From positions 52,466 to 116,465 of the forward strand of contig CAJTYA010000004.1 of the NCBI GenBank assembly GCA_910583985.1: DNA of 64,000 nt, in the 5' to 3' direction. A program made the position numbers and the translations under genes. This DNA comes from an uncultured Alistipes sp. Lineage in GTDB: Bacteria > Bacteroidota > Bacteroidia > Bacteroidales > Rikenellaceae. This document shows, in pieces, positions 50,960-59,614 of this stretch (the stretch's first letter is position 1; each line of letters begins with the position of its first letter). The notes beneath the pieces are model-generated. The model searched no databases. It was not told the DNA's origin and was given only the letters and a program-made list of their open reading frames with translations.

Positions 50960-51250
50960 TTATTTATTCATCAACGCGATGCAACTGTCAATCTCCCGCA
51001 GTAGCCTATTGACGCGCAACCTCGCCGCCCGGTTGTCCGCGCGGTTTCCCGCGAAAGCGCCGGCCGTTTCGAGCGTTTTAACCCGCCGTTCGAGCGACCG
51101 GGCCCTCTCTTCGGTCTCCCGGTTGCGGAGAACGAGTCCGTCGCGTTCTTCGGCCAGACGGGCCACCTCTTCGCGCAGCCGCCTGTTGTCGTCGATGATT
51201 CCCCGGATTTTCTCTCCCAGCGAATCGATAAACGCTCGGTTGTCATTCAT
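50960..51250 (-). CDS. Small coiled-coil protein upstream of zapA
   Basis: A 96-residue mostly coiled-coil protein (residues 15-70 with Leu/Ile heptads: IRGIIDDNRRLREEVARLAEERDGLVLRN) and a C-terminal helix (LRVNRLLREIDSCIALMNK). No named family is certain. Its size, coiled coil and position before zapA recall ZapB-type FtsZ-ring helpers and the conserved pre-zapA gene of Bacteroidota. Own promoter at 51279-51286. Confidence 0.75.
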   Translation of the reverse strand: MNDNRAFIDSLGEKIRGIIDDNRRLREEVARLAEERDGLVLRNRETEERARSLERRVKTLETAGAFAGNRADNRAARLRVNRLLREIDSCIALMNK

Positions 51251-51278
51251 CGTCGAACGGAATTAAATACGTCCACTC

Positions 51279-51286
51279 AAAAGTAA
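51279..51286 (-). promoter_or_regulatory. -7 promoter element of the coiled-coil/zapA/6S unit
   Basis: TACTTTTG on the minus strand, an exact match, 28 bases before the start. Confidence 0.6.
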
Positions 51287-51325
51287 TCTTTTTTCTCGAA
51301 TAAACAAAATTCCTGCCGAAATCTA

Positions 51326-52633
51326 TCACTCCTCAGGCACCCCGTACAGGTCGTAATCGTCTGCTTCCGTTATCTTTACCCGCAGGAAGGTACCGGGCGC
51401 GAGTTCGCGGTCCGTTCCGATGAGGATTTCGGTATCCACCTCCGGCGAATCGCAGCGCGTGCGCCCCACGAGAAACTCCCCTTCCCGGCGGTCGACGATC
51501 ACTTCTTCGGTGCGCCCCACCCGCCGGAGGTTGTTCTCGCGCGAAATGCGGTTCTGCAACGCCATGACGGCATCGACCCGGCGGCGCTTGACCTCTTCGG
51601 GCACGTCGTCCCGCAGATGCTCGGCCGAGTAGGTTCCCTCCTCCTCTGAATAGGGGAACACGCCGAGGCGTTCGAAGCGGACCTTTTCGACAAATTCGAG
51701 CAGTTCGGCGAAATCGGCCTCGCTCTCGCCCGGATAACCGACGAGCAGCGTCGTGCGCAGCGCGATGCCGGGCACCTCCCGGCGCAGCTTTTCGATCAGG
51801 GCATAGGTCTGCTCGCGATCCAGCCCCCTGCGCATGCTCCGCAACTGGGCGTCGCTGATGTGCTGGAAAGGGATGTCGAGGTAGGGACATATCTTCTCCT
51901 CGTCGCGCATCGCCTCGATCACATCGTCGGGGAAATGCGCCGGATAGGCATAGTGCAGACGGATCCATCGGATGCCCTCGATGCGGCAGAGCCGGCACAG
52001 CAGTTCGCCTAACCTGCGTTCGCCGTAGAGGTCGAGCCCGTAATAGGTCGTGTCCTGCGCGATGACGATCAGCTCGCGCACGCCTTTTTCGGCCAGCGAG
52101 CGGGCCTCGGCTTCGAGTGCCTCCATCGGCACCGAGACGTGGCGGCCCCGGATGAGCGGAATAGCGCAGTAACCGCAGCCCCAGTTGCACCCCTCCGAAA
52201 TCTTGAGGTACGCGTAATGGCTCGGTGTGGTGAGCATGCGTTCGCCCGCGAGCTCGTCGCGATAGCGGCCGCCGAGCGTTCGCACGATGGCGGACAGATC
52301 GTTCACGCCGAAATATTCGTCCGCTTCGGGAATCTCCTCCTTCAATTCTTTCTTATACCGTTCGGCCAGACAGCCCATCACGAAAAGGTGGTCGATAAGG
52401 CCCTCCTCCTTGGCGCGGGCGAAACCGAGAATCGTGTCGATCGACTCCTCCTTGGCGTCGCCGATGAAGCCGCAGGTGTTGACGACCACGACGTTGGCAT
52501 CCGTATCGTTCGAGTCGCAGACGATCTCGAAGCCGTTGTCGCGCAACTGCGCCATGAGGTGTTCCGAATCGACCAGATTCTTCGAACAGCCCAGCGTCAC
52601 GACATTGATTTTTCTTTTTTTCGATCGGTTCAT
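51326..52633 (-). CDS. rimO: Ribosomal protein S12 methylthiotransferase RimO
   Basis: A 435-residue radical-SAM methylthiotransferase that modifies Asp of ribosomal protein S12. The N-terminal 4Fe-4S cysteines are in TLGCSKN, VNTCGF and VMGCLAE. The radical-SAM triad is CNWGCGYC with the typical ISEGC and IPLIRG. The C-terminal TRAM domain ends near ITEADDYDLYG. NLVDSE after GCSKN distinguishes RimO from MiaB. The start at MNRSKK is the only candidate, and the -7 promoter (52639-52646) lies just 6 bases away, so the mRNA is predicted leaderless or nearly so. Confidence 0.95.
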   Translation of the reverse strand: MNRSKKRKINVVTLGCSKNLVDSEHLMAQLRDNGFEIVCDSNDTDANVVVVNTCGFIGDAKEESIDTILGFARAKEEGLIDHLFVMGCLAERYKKELKEEIPEADEYFGVNDLSAIVRTLGGRYRDELAGERMLTTPSHYAYLKISEGCNWGCGYCAIPLIRGRHVSVPMEALEAEARSLAEKGVRELIVIAQDTTYYGLDLYGERRLGELLCRLCRIEGIRWIRLHYAYPAHFPDDVIEAMRDEEKICPYLDIPFQHISDAQLRSMRRGLDREQTYALIEKLRREVPGIALRTTLLVGYPGESEADFAELLEFVEKVRFERLGVFPYSEEEGTYSAEHLRDDVPEEVKRRRVDAVMALQNRISRENNLRRVGRTEEVIVDRREGEFLVGRTRCDSPEVDTEILIGTDRELAPGTFLRVKITEADDYDLYGVPEE

Positions 52634-52934
52634 GCCGGCAAAAGTACGAAGAAATCGTTTAAAAACGGCAGCACCCGTCCTTATCTTCCCTCCCCCGTCC
52701 GGCCCGCCGTCCGTGTTCCGGCAAAGCGGAGCACGCTCCGGGCGGCCCTGCGGACACGCAGTCCTTCCGCCCCCATGCGACCGCACAGCCCCGGTCCGCG
52801 GCATGTGCCGACACGGTCTCCTCCCCGGCACCCGCCCGAAAACATACCCTCGAAACGCATCCTGTCCGCGGGCCGCACCGACCGGGTTTCAGCCGGACCT
52901 CCGCTCCGGACGAGACATCCGCCCGCAAGCCGGC
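52634..52934. other. Spacer between rimO and the DUF721 gene
   Basis: Only the rimO promoter is supported. The remainder is GC-rich non-coding. Confidence 0.45.
52639..52646 (-). promoter_or_regulatory. -7 promoter element directly abutting rimO
   Basis: TACTTTTG on the minus strand, an exact match, whose expected start point coincides with the rimO ATG. Confidence 0.55.
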
Positions 52935-53231
52935 TCACTTGACGATGACGCAGGAGACAACGCCCGGTCCGAGCGCCCGGTCGATGGCCTCTTTGATCGC
53001 TCCGCGCCGCATGAAAACCTCGTTCCGGGCCACCGAAGAACTCAGAAAGACAAACATCCGTCCGCCGGTCCGGACCTCGATTTTCGTCGTGTAGGAAGCG
53101 ATGACGTCGCCCACGAGCCGGGGCCACAGATCGGGAATCTTCGCCTCGGCGATCTTGCGGGCGAGCAGAGGCGTGGAGCTGAAAAAATCGTTCAGCGCGT
53201 CGCCGATGCGGACGGGTTCGCGTCTTCTCAT
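52935..53231 (-). CDS. DUF721 protein (DciA-like helicase loader domain)
   Basis: A 98-residue DUF721 protein: IGDALNDFFSSTPLLARKIAEAKIPDLWPRLVGDVIASYTTKIEVRTGGRMFVFLSSS and a short end. The domain is that of DciA, the replicative helicase operator of bacteria lacking DnaC or DnaI. Its start overlaps the recF stop (ATGA), so it is co-translated with a replication and repair gene, which supports the role. Small Bacteroidota versions lack the long C-terminal extension of Proteobacterial DciA. Confidence 0.85.
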   Translation of the reverse strand: MRRREPVRIGDALNDFFSSTPLLARKIAEAKIPDLWPRLVGDVIASYTTKIEVRTGGRMFVFLSSSVARNEVFMRRGAIKEAIDRALGPGVVSCVIVK

Positions 53232-54328
53232 AGGATACGGATTCGGTCGTCCTCGACATGGAACAGCGTGTAGCTGCATCCGTTCTCGCGCAGGATGCCT
53301 TCCAGACGGACCTTGTTGCAATCGGTGATGAAAATCTGCCCGAAACGCTCCTGCGACACGATGCCGATGAGCCTGCGGACGCGCTGCATGTCGAGCTTGT
53401 CGAAAATATCGTCCAGCAGCAGAATGGGACGCGCGGACAGGCGTGCGGCGACGATGTCGTACTGGGCGAGTTTGAGCGCCACCAGAAACGACTTCTGCTG
53501 CCCCTGCGAACCGTACCTGCGGAGCGGATAGCCGCCGATGGCGATGCGGAGATCGTCGCGGTGGACGCCGCAGGTCGTGAACTGGCAGATCCGGTCCCGC
53601 CGGGCCGCCTCGCGCAGCAGGTCGGCGAAGGGACGTTCGAGCAGCTCCGAGCGGTAGGTCAGCTCCACCCGTTCGCGGTCGTCCGACAGCGCGGCGTAAT
53701 ACTCCGCCACGACGGGAGCAAGCTCCTCGACGAGCCGGCGCCGCCGCTCGAAAACAACCGTCCCCAAGGAGGCCAGTTGCAGATCGAACACGTCGAGCAT
53801 GTCGTCGAAACCGCGCACGGACGGGTCCTTGAGCAGCTTGTTGCGCTCGGCCAGCACGCGGTTGTATTTCACCAGCGCGGCAAGGTACTCGCGATCCAGT
53901 TGCGAAAGGAATCCGTTGAGGTATTTGCGCCGTTCCTCGCCCGACTCGTTGATGAGCGAGGTATCGGCCGGAGAAATTGTCACGATGGGGATGAGTCCGA
54001 TATGGTCCGACAGCCGCTCGTACTCCTTGCCGTTGCGGCATACCTTCTTGGCCGAGCCCTTCTTGCAGGAGCAGACGACGCGCTCGGTGTGTCCTGCCGC
54101 ATCGGCATAGACGCCGTCGACGAGAAACGCGTCGCTTCCGTGCCGCATGCACTGTCCGTCGGAAAGGCCGAAAGCACTCTTGCACATCGACAGGTAGTGC
54201 ACCGCGTCGAGCAGGTTGGTCTTCCCGGTGCCGTTGTCGCCCGCAAAGCAGTTGATCCGGGCCGAAAGTTCGATCCGGGCATCCTCGAAATTCTTGAAAT
54301 CGACGAGCGAGAGTCGCTGAAGGTACAT
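53228..54328 (-). CDS. recF: DNA replication/repair protein RecF
   Basis: A 366-residue SMC-like ATPase that helps load RecA at gaps. Walker A is GDNGTGKTNLLDAVHYL, the signature is RRYGSQGQQKSFLVALKLA, and Walker B is ILLLDDIFDKLD. The N-terminus MYLQRLSLVDFKNFEDA is typical and fixes the start at 54328. Coupled to the DUF721 gene. Promoter TACCTTTG at 54377-54384. Confidence 0.95.
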   Translation of the reverse strand: MYLQRLSLVDFKNFEDARIELSARINCFAGDNGTGKTNLLDAVHYLSMCKSAFGLSDGQCMRHGSDAFLVDGVYADAAGHTERVVCSCKKGSAKKVCRNGKEYERLSDHIGLIPIVTISPADTSLINESGEERRKYLNGFLSQLDREYLAALVKYNRVLAERNKLLKDPSVRGFDDMLDVFDLQLASLGTVVFERRRRLVEELAPVVAEYYAALSDDRERVELTYRSELLERPFADLLREAARRDRICQFTTCGVHRDDLRIAIGGYPLRRYGSQGQQKSFLVALKLAQYDIVAARLSARPILLLDDIFDKLDMQRVRRLIGIVSQERFGQIFITDCNKVRLEGILRENGCSYTLFHVEDDRIRIL

Positions 54329-54376
54329 ACTCGAAAACGTTGCGGGACGCACCGGGAAAGCGGCGCGTCGGGAAGT

Positions 54377-54384
54377 CAAAGGTA
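54377..54384 (-). promoter_or_regulatory. -7 promoter element of recF
   Basis: TACCTTTG on the minus strand, an exact match, about 49 bases before the start. Confidence 0.6.
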
Positions 54385-54557
54385 CGTTTTTTTTCGGAAA
54401 GCCCAACGCCGGGCCCGCCTTCCGGAACGAAGGCCCGTGCCTCCCTTTCGGGTCTTCGGCGGCCCGTCCGTCGAAAACCGAAACCTCACCAACCCCTCCG
54501 ACCGTGAAATTTAGGGAACAAAATACACCGGAAAGGTGCGTAATTCGCTAAAAAAAA

Positions 54558-54565
54558 TTACATTT
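54558..54565 (+). promoter_or_regulatory. -7 promoter element of the TPR protein gene
   Basis: TACATTTG, an exact match, 44 bases before the start. Confidence 0.65.
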
Positions 54566-54608
54566 GCAGTTCGATACGAATTTTAACTTTAAATTTTCAG
54601 AATAAATC

Positions 54609-55310
54609 ATGGCAGAACAAAACAAACCGCAAACCGAGCAGGACCCCGAAGTCGCCATCGCATCGGCGATCGGAAAGGTCGAAGGCTTCATCATGAAAAA
54701 CGGCCGTTCGCTGCTGATCGCGCTGGCGGTCGTGGTGGTCGTGGTCGGAGGTTTTTTCGGATATAAATATCTGGTCGTAGGGCCGAGGGCCGAAAAGGCG
54801 GCGGCGATGATGTTCATGGCCGAACAGCAGTTCGCAGCCGACTCGTTCGCAGTGGCGCTCAACGGCGACGGCAACTTCGCCGGTTTTCTGGACGTGATCG
54901 CCAAATACGGCTCGACGCCGGCGGGCAACCTCGCCAAGCATTACGCCGGCATCTGCTACCTCAAGACGGGTGAGTACGCACAGGCGCTCGAGTACCTCGG
55001 CAAATATTCGCCCGAAACGGGCAGCGCACCCGCTGCGCTCCTCGCCGCGCAGAACTACGGGCTTCAGGGCGACGCGCTGGTGCAGACAGGCAAGCTCCCC
55101 GAAGCCGTCAAACTGTACGAAAAAGCCGCGGCGACCGGCAAAAACACGTTGACGGCGCCCTATTATCTAAAAAAATCGGGCGAAGTATACGAAAAACTGG
55201 GCGACAACGAAAAGGCATTGGCCGCCTACAAGAAGATCGCCACGGACTATGCCACGAGCATGGAAGCCCGCGACATCCAGAAGTACATCGGCCGCATCGA
55301 ACAACAGTAA
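54609..55310 (+). CDS. Membrane-anchored TPR protein, YfgM-like
   Basis: A 233-residue protein with a cytoplasmic N-terminus, a single transmembrane helix at about residues 36-57 (SLLIALAVVVVVVGGFFGYKY), and an outward domain of tetratricopeptide repeats (GNLAKHYAGICYLKTGEYAQALEYL, GDALVQTGKLPEAVKLYEKAA, GEVYEKLGDNEKALAAYKKIA). The design matches YfgM-type proteins that work with envelope chaperones. Precise role in Bacteroidota unknown. Own promoter and terminator. Confidence 0.85.
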   Translation: MAEQNKPQTEQDPEVAIASAIGKVEGFIMKNGRSLLIALAVVVVVVGGFFGYKYLVVGPRAEKAAAMMFMAEQQFAADSFAVALNGDGNFAGFLDVIAKYGSTPAGNLAKHYAGICYLKTGEYAQALEYLGKYSPETGSAPAALLAAQNYGLQGDALVQTGKLPEAVKLYEKAAATGKNTLTAPYYLKKSGEVYEKLGDNEKALAAYKKIATDYATSMEARDIQKYIGRIEQQ

Positions 55311-55334
55311 ACGCACATTCGAAACGATACGAAG

Positions 55335-55367
55335 AAGGTTGCTGCCCGAACGAGCCGCAACCTTTTT
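55335..55367 (+). terminator. Terminator after the TPR gene
   Basis: AAGGTTGC / GCAACCTT stem with a 14-base loop that has further pairing, followed by T. Confidence 0.75.
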
Positions 55368-55390
55368 CGATTCAATACCACTACAACACT

Positions 55391-55912
55391 ATGGCAACAA
55401 TTCACAAAAACCTGTCGCAGATCGACGGGGCGCTGCCTTCGGCACAAGACATGAAATTCGGCATCGTCGTATCGGAATGGAATCCGCGCGTGACGGGCGC
55501 GCTGCTCGAAGGAGCGGTATCGACGCTCCGCAAAGCGGGATGCGAAGAACATAACATCCTCATCAAACAGGTTCCCGGCACGTTCGAACTGGCGCTCGGA
55601 GCCCAATACTTCGCCGAATACACCGACGTGGACGGCGTCATCGTGCTGGGCTGCGTCATTCAGGGCGAAACCCGCCATTTCGATTACGTGTGTCAGGGCG
55701 TCACGCAGGGCGTCACGCAGCTCATGCTGTCATGGAACATGCCGGTAGCCTTCGGCGTGCTGACGACCGACAACCTGCAGCAGGCGCTCGACAGAGCCGG
55801 CGGCAAATACGGCAACAAAGGCGACGAAGCGGCCGTAGCGGCCATCCGCATGGTCGCCTTGCAAATCGAAATGGAACCCGAAGAGAGCGAGGACAGAAAG
55901 AAAATCAACTGA
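55391..55912 (+). CDS. ribH: 6,7-dimethyl-8-ribityllumazine synthase
   Basis: A 173-residue lumazine synthase, the penultimate step of riboflavin synthesis. Motifs: IVVSEWNPRVTGALLEGAV (substrate loop), VPGTFELALGAQY, VIVLGCVIQGETRHFDYVC with the catalytic His, and FGVLTTDNLQQALDRAGGKYGNKG. The C-terminus EMEPEESEDRKK is a normal Bacteroidota extension. No other rib gene is adjacent. Confidence 0.95.
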   Translation: MATIHKNLSQIDGALPSAQDMKFGIVVSEWNPRVTGALLEGAVSTLRKAGCEEHNILIKQVPGTFELALGAQYFAEYTDVDGVIVLGCVIQGETRHFDYVCQGVTQGVTQLMLSWNMPVAFGVLTTDNLQQALDRAGGKYGNKGDEAAVAAIRMVALQIEMEPEESEDRKKIN

Positions 55913-55924
55913 TCCGGCCGGATC

Positions 55925-56284
55925 CTACTTCGAGAGCCGTTCTTTCCACTCGGCCTCGCGGAAACCGACCAGCACGAAATCGGGAGCGACGAGCAGCGGC
56001 CTTTTGACTAATTTCCCGTCCGAGGCCAGCAGACTGACGAGTTCGTCGCGGGAGAGCGTTCCGATCCGCTCCTTGAGACCGAGTTCCCGGTAGCGCTGCC
56101 CGCTGACGTTGAAAAACTTCCGCGCCGGCAGGCCGCTGCGGGCGATCCAGACGGACAATTCCTCTGAGGAGGGACGTTGCGACACGATGTCGCGCGATTC
56201 GACTTCGACGCCCGCGCTTTCGAGCCATTTGCGGGTCTTGATGCAGGTAGAGCACCGGGGATACTGAAGGAAAAGATATTTCAT
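55925..56284 (-). CDS. ArsC/Spx-family thioredoxin-fold protein
   Basis: A 119-residue ArsC/Spx-like protein. CSTCIKTRKWLE (residues 11-22) gives the family's N-terminal cysteine pair CxxC. RDIVSQRPSSEEL, FNVSGQRYRELGLKERI and KRPLLVAPDFVLVGF, with the Arg-Pro of the fold, follow. Members are arsenate reductases or redox regulators. The arsenate reductase Arg triad is not convincing here, and no ars gene is close. Convergent with ribH, 12 bases apart. Confidence 0.85.
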   Translation of the reverse strand: MKYLFLQYPRCSTCIKTRKWLESAGVEVESRDIVSQRPSSEELSVWIARSGLPARKFFNVSGQRYRELGLKERIGTLSRDELVSLLASDGKLVKRPLLVAPDFVLVGFREAEWKERLSK

Positions 56285-57040
56285 AGCGAAAATTCGTTTT
56301 TTCGAAATCCGATTGACGGCAGGCCCGACGCATGGGTCTGCCGTCGTCGTTTCGTCCGCAACGCAGGGACGGCGTTCCTGCAAAAATAGACAAAAAAGCA
56401 CAGCACGAAAATACCGCGCCCGATGCGATGTTCCGGCAGACCGGAAGACAGCGCTCGCAGCAAAGAAGTGTTCGCTACCCGCGCGCACGCGACGCCTCCC
56501 GGACCGGCGCGACATGCGGAACCGCCACGAGGCCGGACGACCGCGACGCCTCGTTTCGAAAACACGTTCGGCCGACGGCTCTTTACGGATCGGGAGAGCC
56601 GCAGGGAGCGCAGCCGTACCGTCCCCCGACAAAAGAAACTCTCTTCCGAGGGCCTCCGACCGACAACATCGAAGATCCGAAGCCGGACAGGTGCGACGGC
56701 CCCGTCACAGGCTCTCGCTCCGGCGACCGAAACGAATAGCGAAAGCCGACAAGCGCCGGACGGCATTCCGTTGCGTCCGCCATCGACCGAACGATATGTC
56801 GATGCAGCGGCTCCGTCTGCTCCGACGCTCCATTCGATCCGTCTCCGAACGCCGGCCCTGCCCGAACGGAAAGACCGGGCCGGACCCGAAAGCGGGAACA
56901 TGAGCCGCGGACGGACAGGAACGAACACCGGGCCACCGAAGCGCATCGCGACATTGCCCTGAAAACGGAGGACGAGAGCCCGTCTGCGAACCGCAGACGA
57001 ACCCTCGTCGCATCGTCTTCCGTCCCCGGCCGGACAGAGG
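56285..57040. other. Spacer before the ferritin-like gene
   Basis: About 750 GC-rich bases with overlapping Arg-rich frames on both strands. No domain, promoter match or RNA was recognised. Confidence 0.45.
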
Positions 57041-57553
57041 TTATTTCATCATCTTGTCGAGCGTCTTTTTCAGCGTGGCGATGTCCTGCTGGTACGAGAG
57101 AATATCCTGCTCGTGGTCGAGCTCGTCTTCGAGAATCTCGACAGCCATCTTGGCGGTCGTGTAGTCGATGCCGTCGGTGTAGTCGGCGATGTCCCGATAG
57201 CGCTCGATGGCGCAACGTTCGGAACGCAGATTCTGTTCGAGAATCGTTTCGACATAGGGATCGGTGGGCGCTTCGTAACGGCACCGGGCCATGCGGGTCC
57301 ACTGGTCGGGACTCAACACCGGCGTGCCTCCGAGCTGTACGATGCGCGTAACCAGCTTGACGGCATGCGACAGTTCTTCGTCGGCGTGTTCGAGCAGTTC
57401 CGCCTCGATCTCGCTCCGCATAGGGCCTTCGATCACCCGTGCGCCGATCCAGTATTGGTAGTAGGCGAGCCATTCCTCGCACAATGCTCCGTTGAGCATT
57501 TCGATCAGTTTCTGAACGTCCAAGTTCAACACTTCCGCTGTTTCCTGTTTCAT
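57041..57553 (-). CDS. Ferritin-like protein, Dps-like (thioferritin type)
   Basis: A 170-residue four-helix ferritin-like protein: LNGALCEEWLAYYQYWIGARVIEGP (Glu and Tyr of the metal site), EHADEELSHAVKLVTRIVQLGG (E-H-E motif), RSERCAIERYRDIADY, and ILEDELDHEQDILSY (E-D-E-H). Cys91 (MARCRYE) and Cys114 (SERCAIE) near the metal site resemble the cysteine pair of the Dps-like thioferritins of Bacteroides fragilis and archaea. It probably stores iron and detoxifies peroxide in the cytoplasm. Start fixed by the ATG at 57553. Confidence 0.85.
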   Translation of the reverse strand: MKQETAEVLNLDVQKLIEMLNGALCEEWLAYYQYWIGARVIEGPMRSEIEAELLEHADEELSHAVKLVTRIVQLGGTPVLSPDQWTRMARCRYEAPTDPYVETILEQNLRSERCAIERYRDIADYTDGIDYTTAKMAVEILEDELDHEQDILSYQQDIATLKKTLDKMMK

Positions 57554-57689
57554 AGTTTCGCTGTTTTTAGTAAAGACAGTACGAAACCCGGCACAAAGAC
57601 CGTGCGACAGGCACCCGGACAGACGAAAAGAACGATAAGACAGACCGTTCGGCACGACCGAAAGCGAAACGAAGCAGCGCCCCGACGAC

Positions 57690-58784
57690 TCAGCGAAGGT
57701 CCCGGAAGCGGTAGAGCTGGTCGCGCAGGCGGGGTTCGAATCCCGCCTCGCGGATGGCCCGCCGGATGCCCTCCGCATCGAAAGCGTTCGAGGCACCGGC
57801 CGACGACACAACGTTCTCCTCGATCATGATCGACCCCATGTCGTTCGCTCCGGCATGCAGCGCTATCTGCGCCGTAGCCTTGCCCACCGTGAGCCACGAG
57901 GCCTGAATGTTGGGAATGTTGTACAACACGATCCGGCTCAGGGCGATGAGACGCAGGTATTCGAGCGGAGAGAAATGCGTGATGACGCCCTCGCGTTCGA
58001 GCTCGGTGCCGGTGCTGCGGAAAATCCACGGGATGAAAGCCAGAAAACCGGGCTTGCCCTCCGGACACCGCGCCTGCAGGTCGCGGATCCGAAGCAGGTG
58101 CTCCACACGCTGGACCGGCGTCTCCACATGGCCGTACATCATCGTGGCCGAAGCGGGCAAGCCGAGCCGATGGGCCGTGTGCATCACCTCGATCCAGCGG
58201 TCGGCGTCGGGTTTGCCCGGCGAAATCCGTTTCCGCACCGCGTTGTCGAGAATTTCGGCGCCGGCGCCGGGCAGCGAGTCGAGACCCGCATCCATCAATC
58301 GCCGAAGCGTCGTCTCGTCGTCCAGCGAACTGATGCGGGCGATGTGCGCCACTTCGGGGGCTCCCAGCGCATGCAGCCGCACGGAAGGATAGCGTCTTTT
58401 GAGTTCCCGGAACAGGTTTTCATAGAAGACGATGTCGAGCCGGGGATGGAGCCCGCCCTGCAGGAGCAACTGGTCGCCGCCGAGCGCCAGCATCTCCTCG
58501 ATCTTCTCGGCATACTGTTCGATCGTCGTCACATAGGCGCGGTCCGTCTCGTGGAGCTTGCAATGGAAATTGCAGAATTTGCAACCGGAAATGCAGACAT
58601 TGGTGACGTTGACGTTGCGGTCGATCTGCCACGTGACGGTACGGCCGGGCACATGCTTTTGCCGGAGCTCCCACGCCAGTGCGCAGAGCTCGCCCAGCGG
58701 AGCCTTTTCGTAGAGCGTTTCCGCCTCACGGCGGCTCAACGGTTCGAGGCGCAGGGCCTTCGCATAAACGGGATCGTAATTCAT
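57690..58784 (-). CDS. mqnC: Cyclic dehypoxanthinyl futalosine synthase (MqnC)
   Basis: A 364-residue radical-SAM enzyme of the futalosine route to menaquinone. NVCISGCKFCNFHCKL gives CxxxCxxC, and QGGLHPRLDIVFYENL, GLDSLPGAGAEIL and the C-terminal AGANDMGSIMIEENVVSSAG are hallmarks of the MqnC/MqnE/CofH group. SPGK and the length favour MqnC. Together with other mqn genes outside the window it makes menaquinone for anaerobic respiration. A ferredoxin gene follows upstream on the same strand, which could supply electrons; that is inference. Confidence 0.93.
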   Translation of the reverse strand: MNYDPVYAKALRLEPLSRREAETLYEKAPLGELCALAWELRQKHVPGRTVTWQIDRNVNVTNVCISGCKFCNFHCKLHETDRAYVTTIEQYAEKIEEMLALGGDQLLLQGGLHPRLDIVFYENLFRELKRRYPSVRLHALGAPEVAHIARISSLDDETTLRRLMDAGLDSLPGAGAEILDNAVRKRISPGKPDADRWIEVMHTAHRLGLPASATMMYGHVETPVQRVEHLLRIRDLQARCPEGKPGFLAFIPWIFRSTGTELEREGVITHFSPLEYLRLIALSRIVLYNIPNIQASWLTVGKATAQIALHAGANDMGSIMIEENVVSSAGASNAFDAEGIRRAIREAGFEPRLRDQLYRFRDLR

Positions 58785-58984
58785 CGGAGAAAATGCGGAT
58801 TAAAAGGAAACGGATGCGGACGGACCGGAGCCTCCGACCGTGTTTGCGACGTCGGATCGTCCCGGCTTTCGGCCGTGCCGGCAAGGCGACCGGTCCCGAA
58901 CGTCCGGGACGAAAGACGTCCCAAGGACGCGACCGGCACCCCTCCGGCGGCCTTTCGCAGCGCTCGGAGGGCGGGCAAAACGAC

Positions 58985-59016
58985 AAAACCGCTCCCCGTC
59001 GCCGGGAAACGGTTTT
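58985..59016 (-). terminator. Hairpin after the ferredoxin gene
   Basis: AAAACCG / CGGTTTT outer stem with an inner CCCG / CGGG, 22 bases after the ferredoxin stop, ending TTTTG on the minus strand. Confidence 0.65.
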
Positions 59017-59037
59017 ATCCTCGACAAGAGGCTTTAC

Positions 59038-59211
59038 TTATTCTGCGAGGTGGATGGATTCGGTCGGGCACACATCGGCGCACGTTCCGCATTCCGTACA
59101 CATGCTGGCGTCGATTACATATACGTCGCCCGGAGAGATCGCTTCCACAGGACATTCGTCGATACAGGTTCCGCAAGCGGTACAGGTATCTTCACTGATT
59201 TTGTAAGCCAT
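59038..59211 (-). CDS. 2[4Fe-4S] ferredoxin
   Basis: A 57-residue bacterial-type ferredoxin with two CxxCxxCxxxCP motifs: CTACGTCIDECP at residues 10-21 and CTECGTCADVCP at 38-49. The symmetrical halves are as in clostridial ferredoxin. It carries low-potential electrons in the cytoplasm, for example for radical-SAM enzymes or pyruvate:ferredoxin oxidoreductase. Short but certain. A perfect promoter (59251-59258) lies 40 bases upstream, and the UTR is AT-rich, pointing to strong expression. Confidence 0.93.
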   Translation of the reverse strand: MAYKISEDTCTACGTCIDECPVEAISPGDVYVIDASMCTECGTCADVCPTESIHLAE

Positions 59212-59614
59212 TTTCGTTTTGTTTAAAGTTATGTAGTAAAATTACGGATGCAAATATAAAATTATTATCCGAGCGAGTCAAGCGACCGCAGGAAATTTAT
59301 CGGGAGCGCGGTACCGCCTCCTCCGCAGTCTTCTCATCGACAAACCGAAACGCCCGCCGCAGCGAAAGAAGCGACGCGAAAGCGAAAAACAGACAAGGCA
59401 GGCCGCCCGGATTGTGTTCCGCTCCGCAGGCGACGCGCTCCGAGAAGGCACCGCATGTTTCCGTCGTCCCGAAGCGACCGTCGTGTCCGCCCGGTCCAAC
59501 GGCCTGCCGCATGAATAGCGGGCACTCCGCTCCGGTGAATCCGTAAAGAAAATGCAGGGACACGGCAGAACATCGCCGTCTCTGAACGTCGCCCCGCTCT
59601 GCCGCAGCATGCGG
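59212..59614. other. Spacer between the M20 peptidase and ferredoxin genes
   Basis: It holds the ferredoxin promoter in an AT-rich patch at 59212-59275. The rest is GC-rich with no supported feature. Confidence 0.5.
59251..59258 (-). promoter_or_regulatory. -7 promoter element of the ferredoxin gene
   Basis: TATATTTG on the minus strand, an exact match. Confidence 0.7.
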
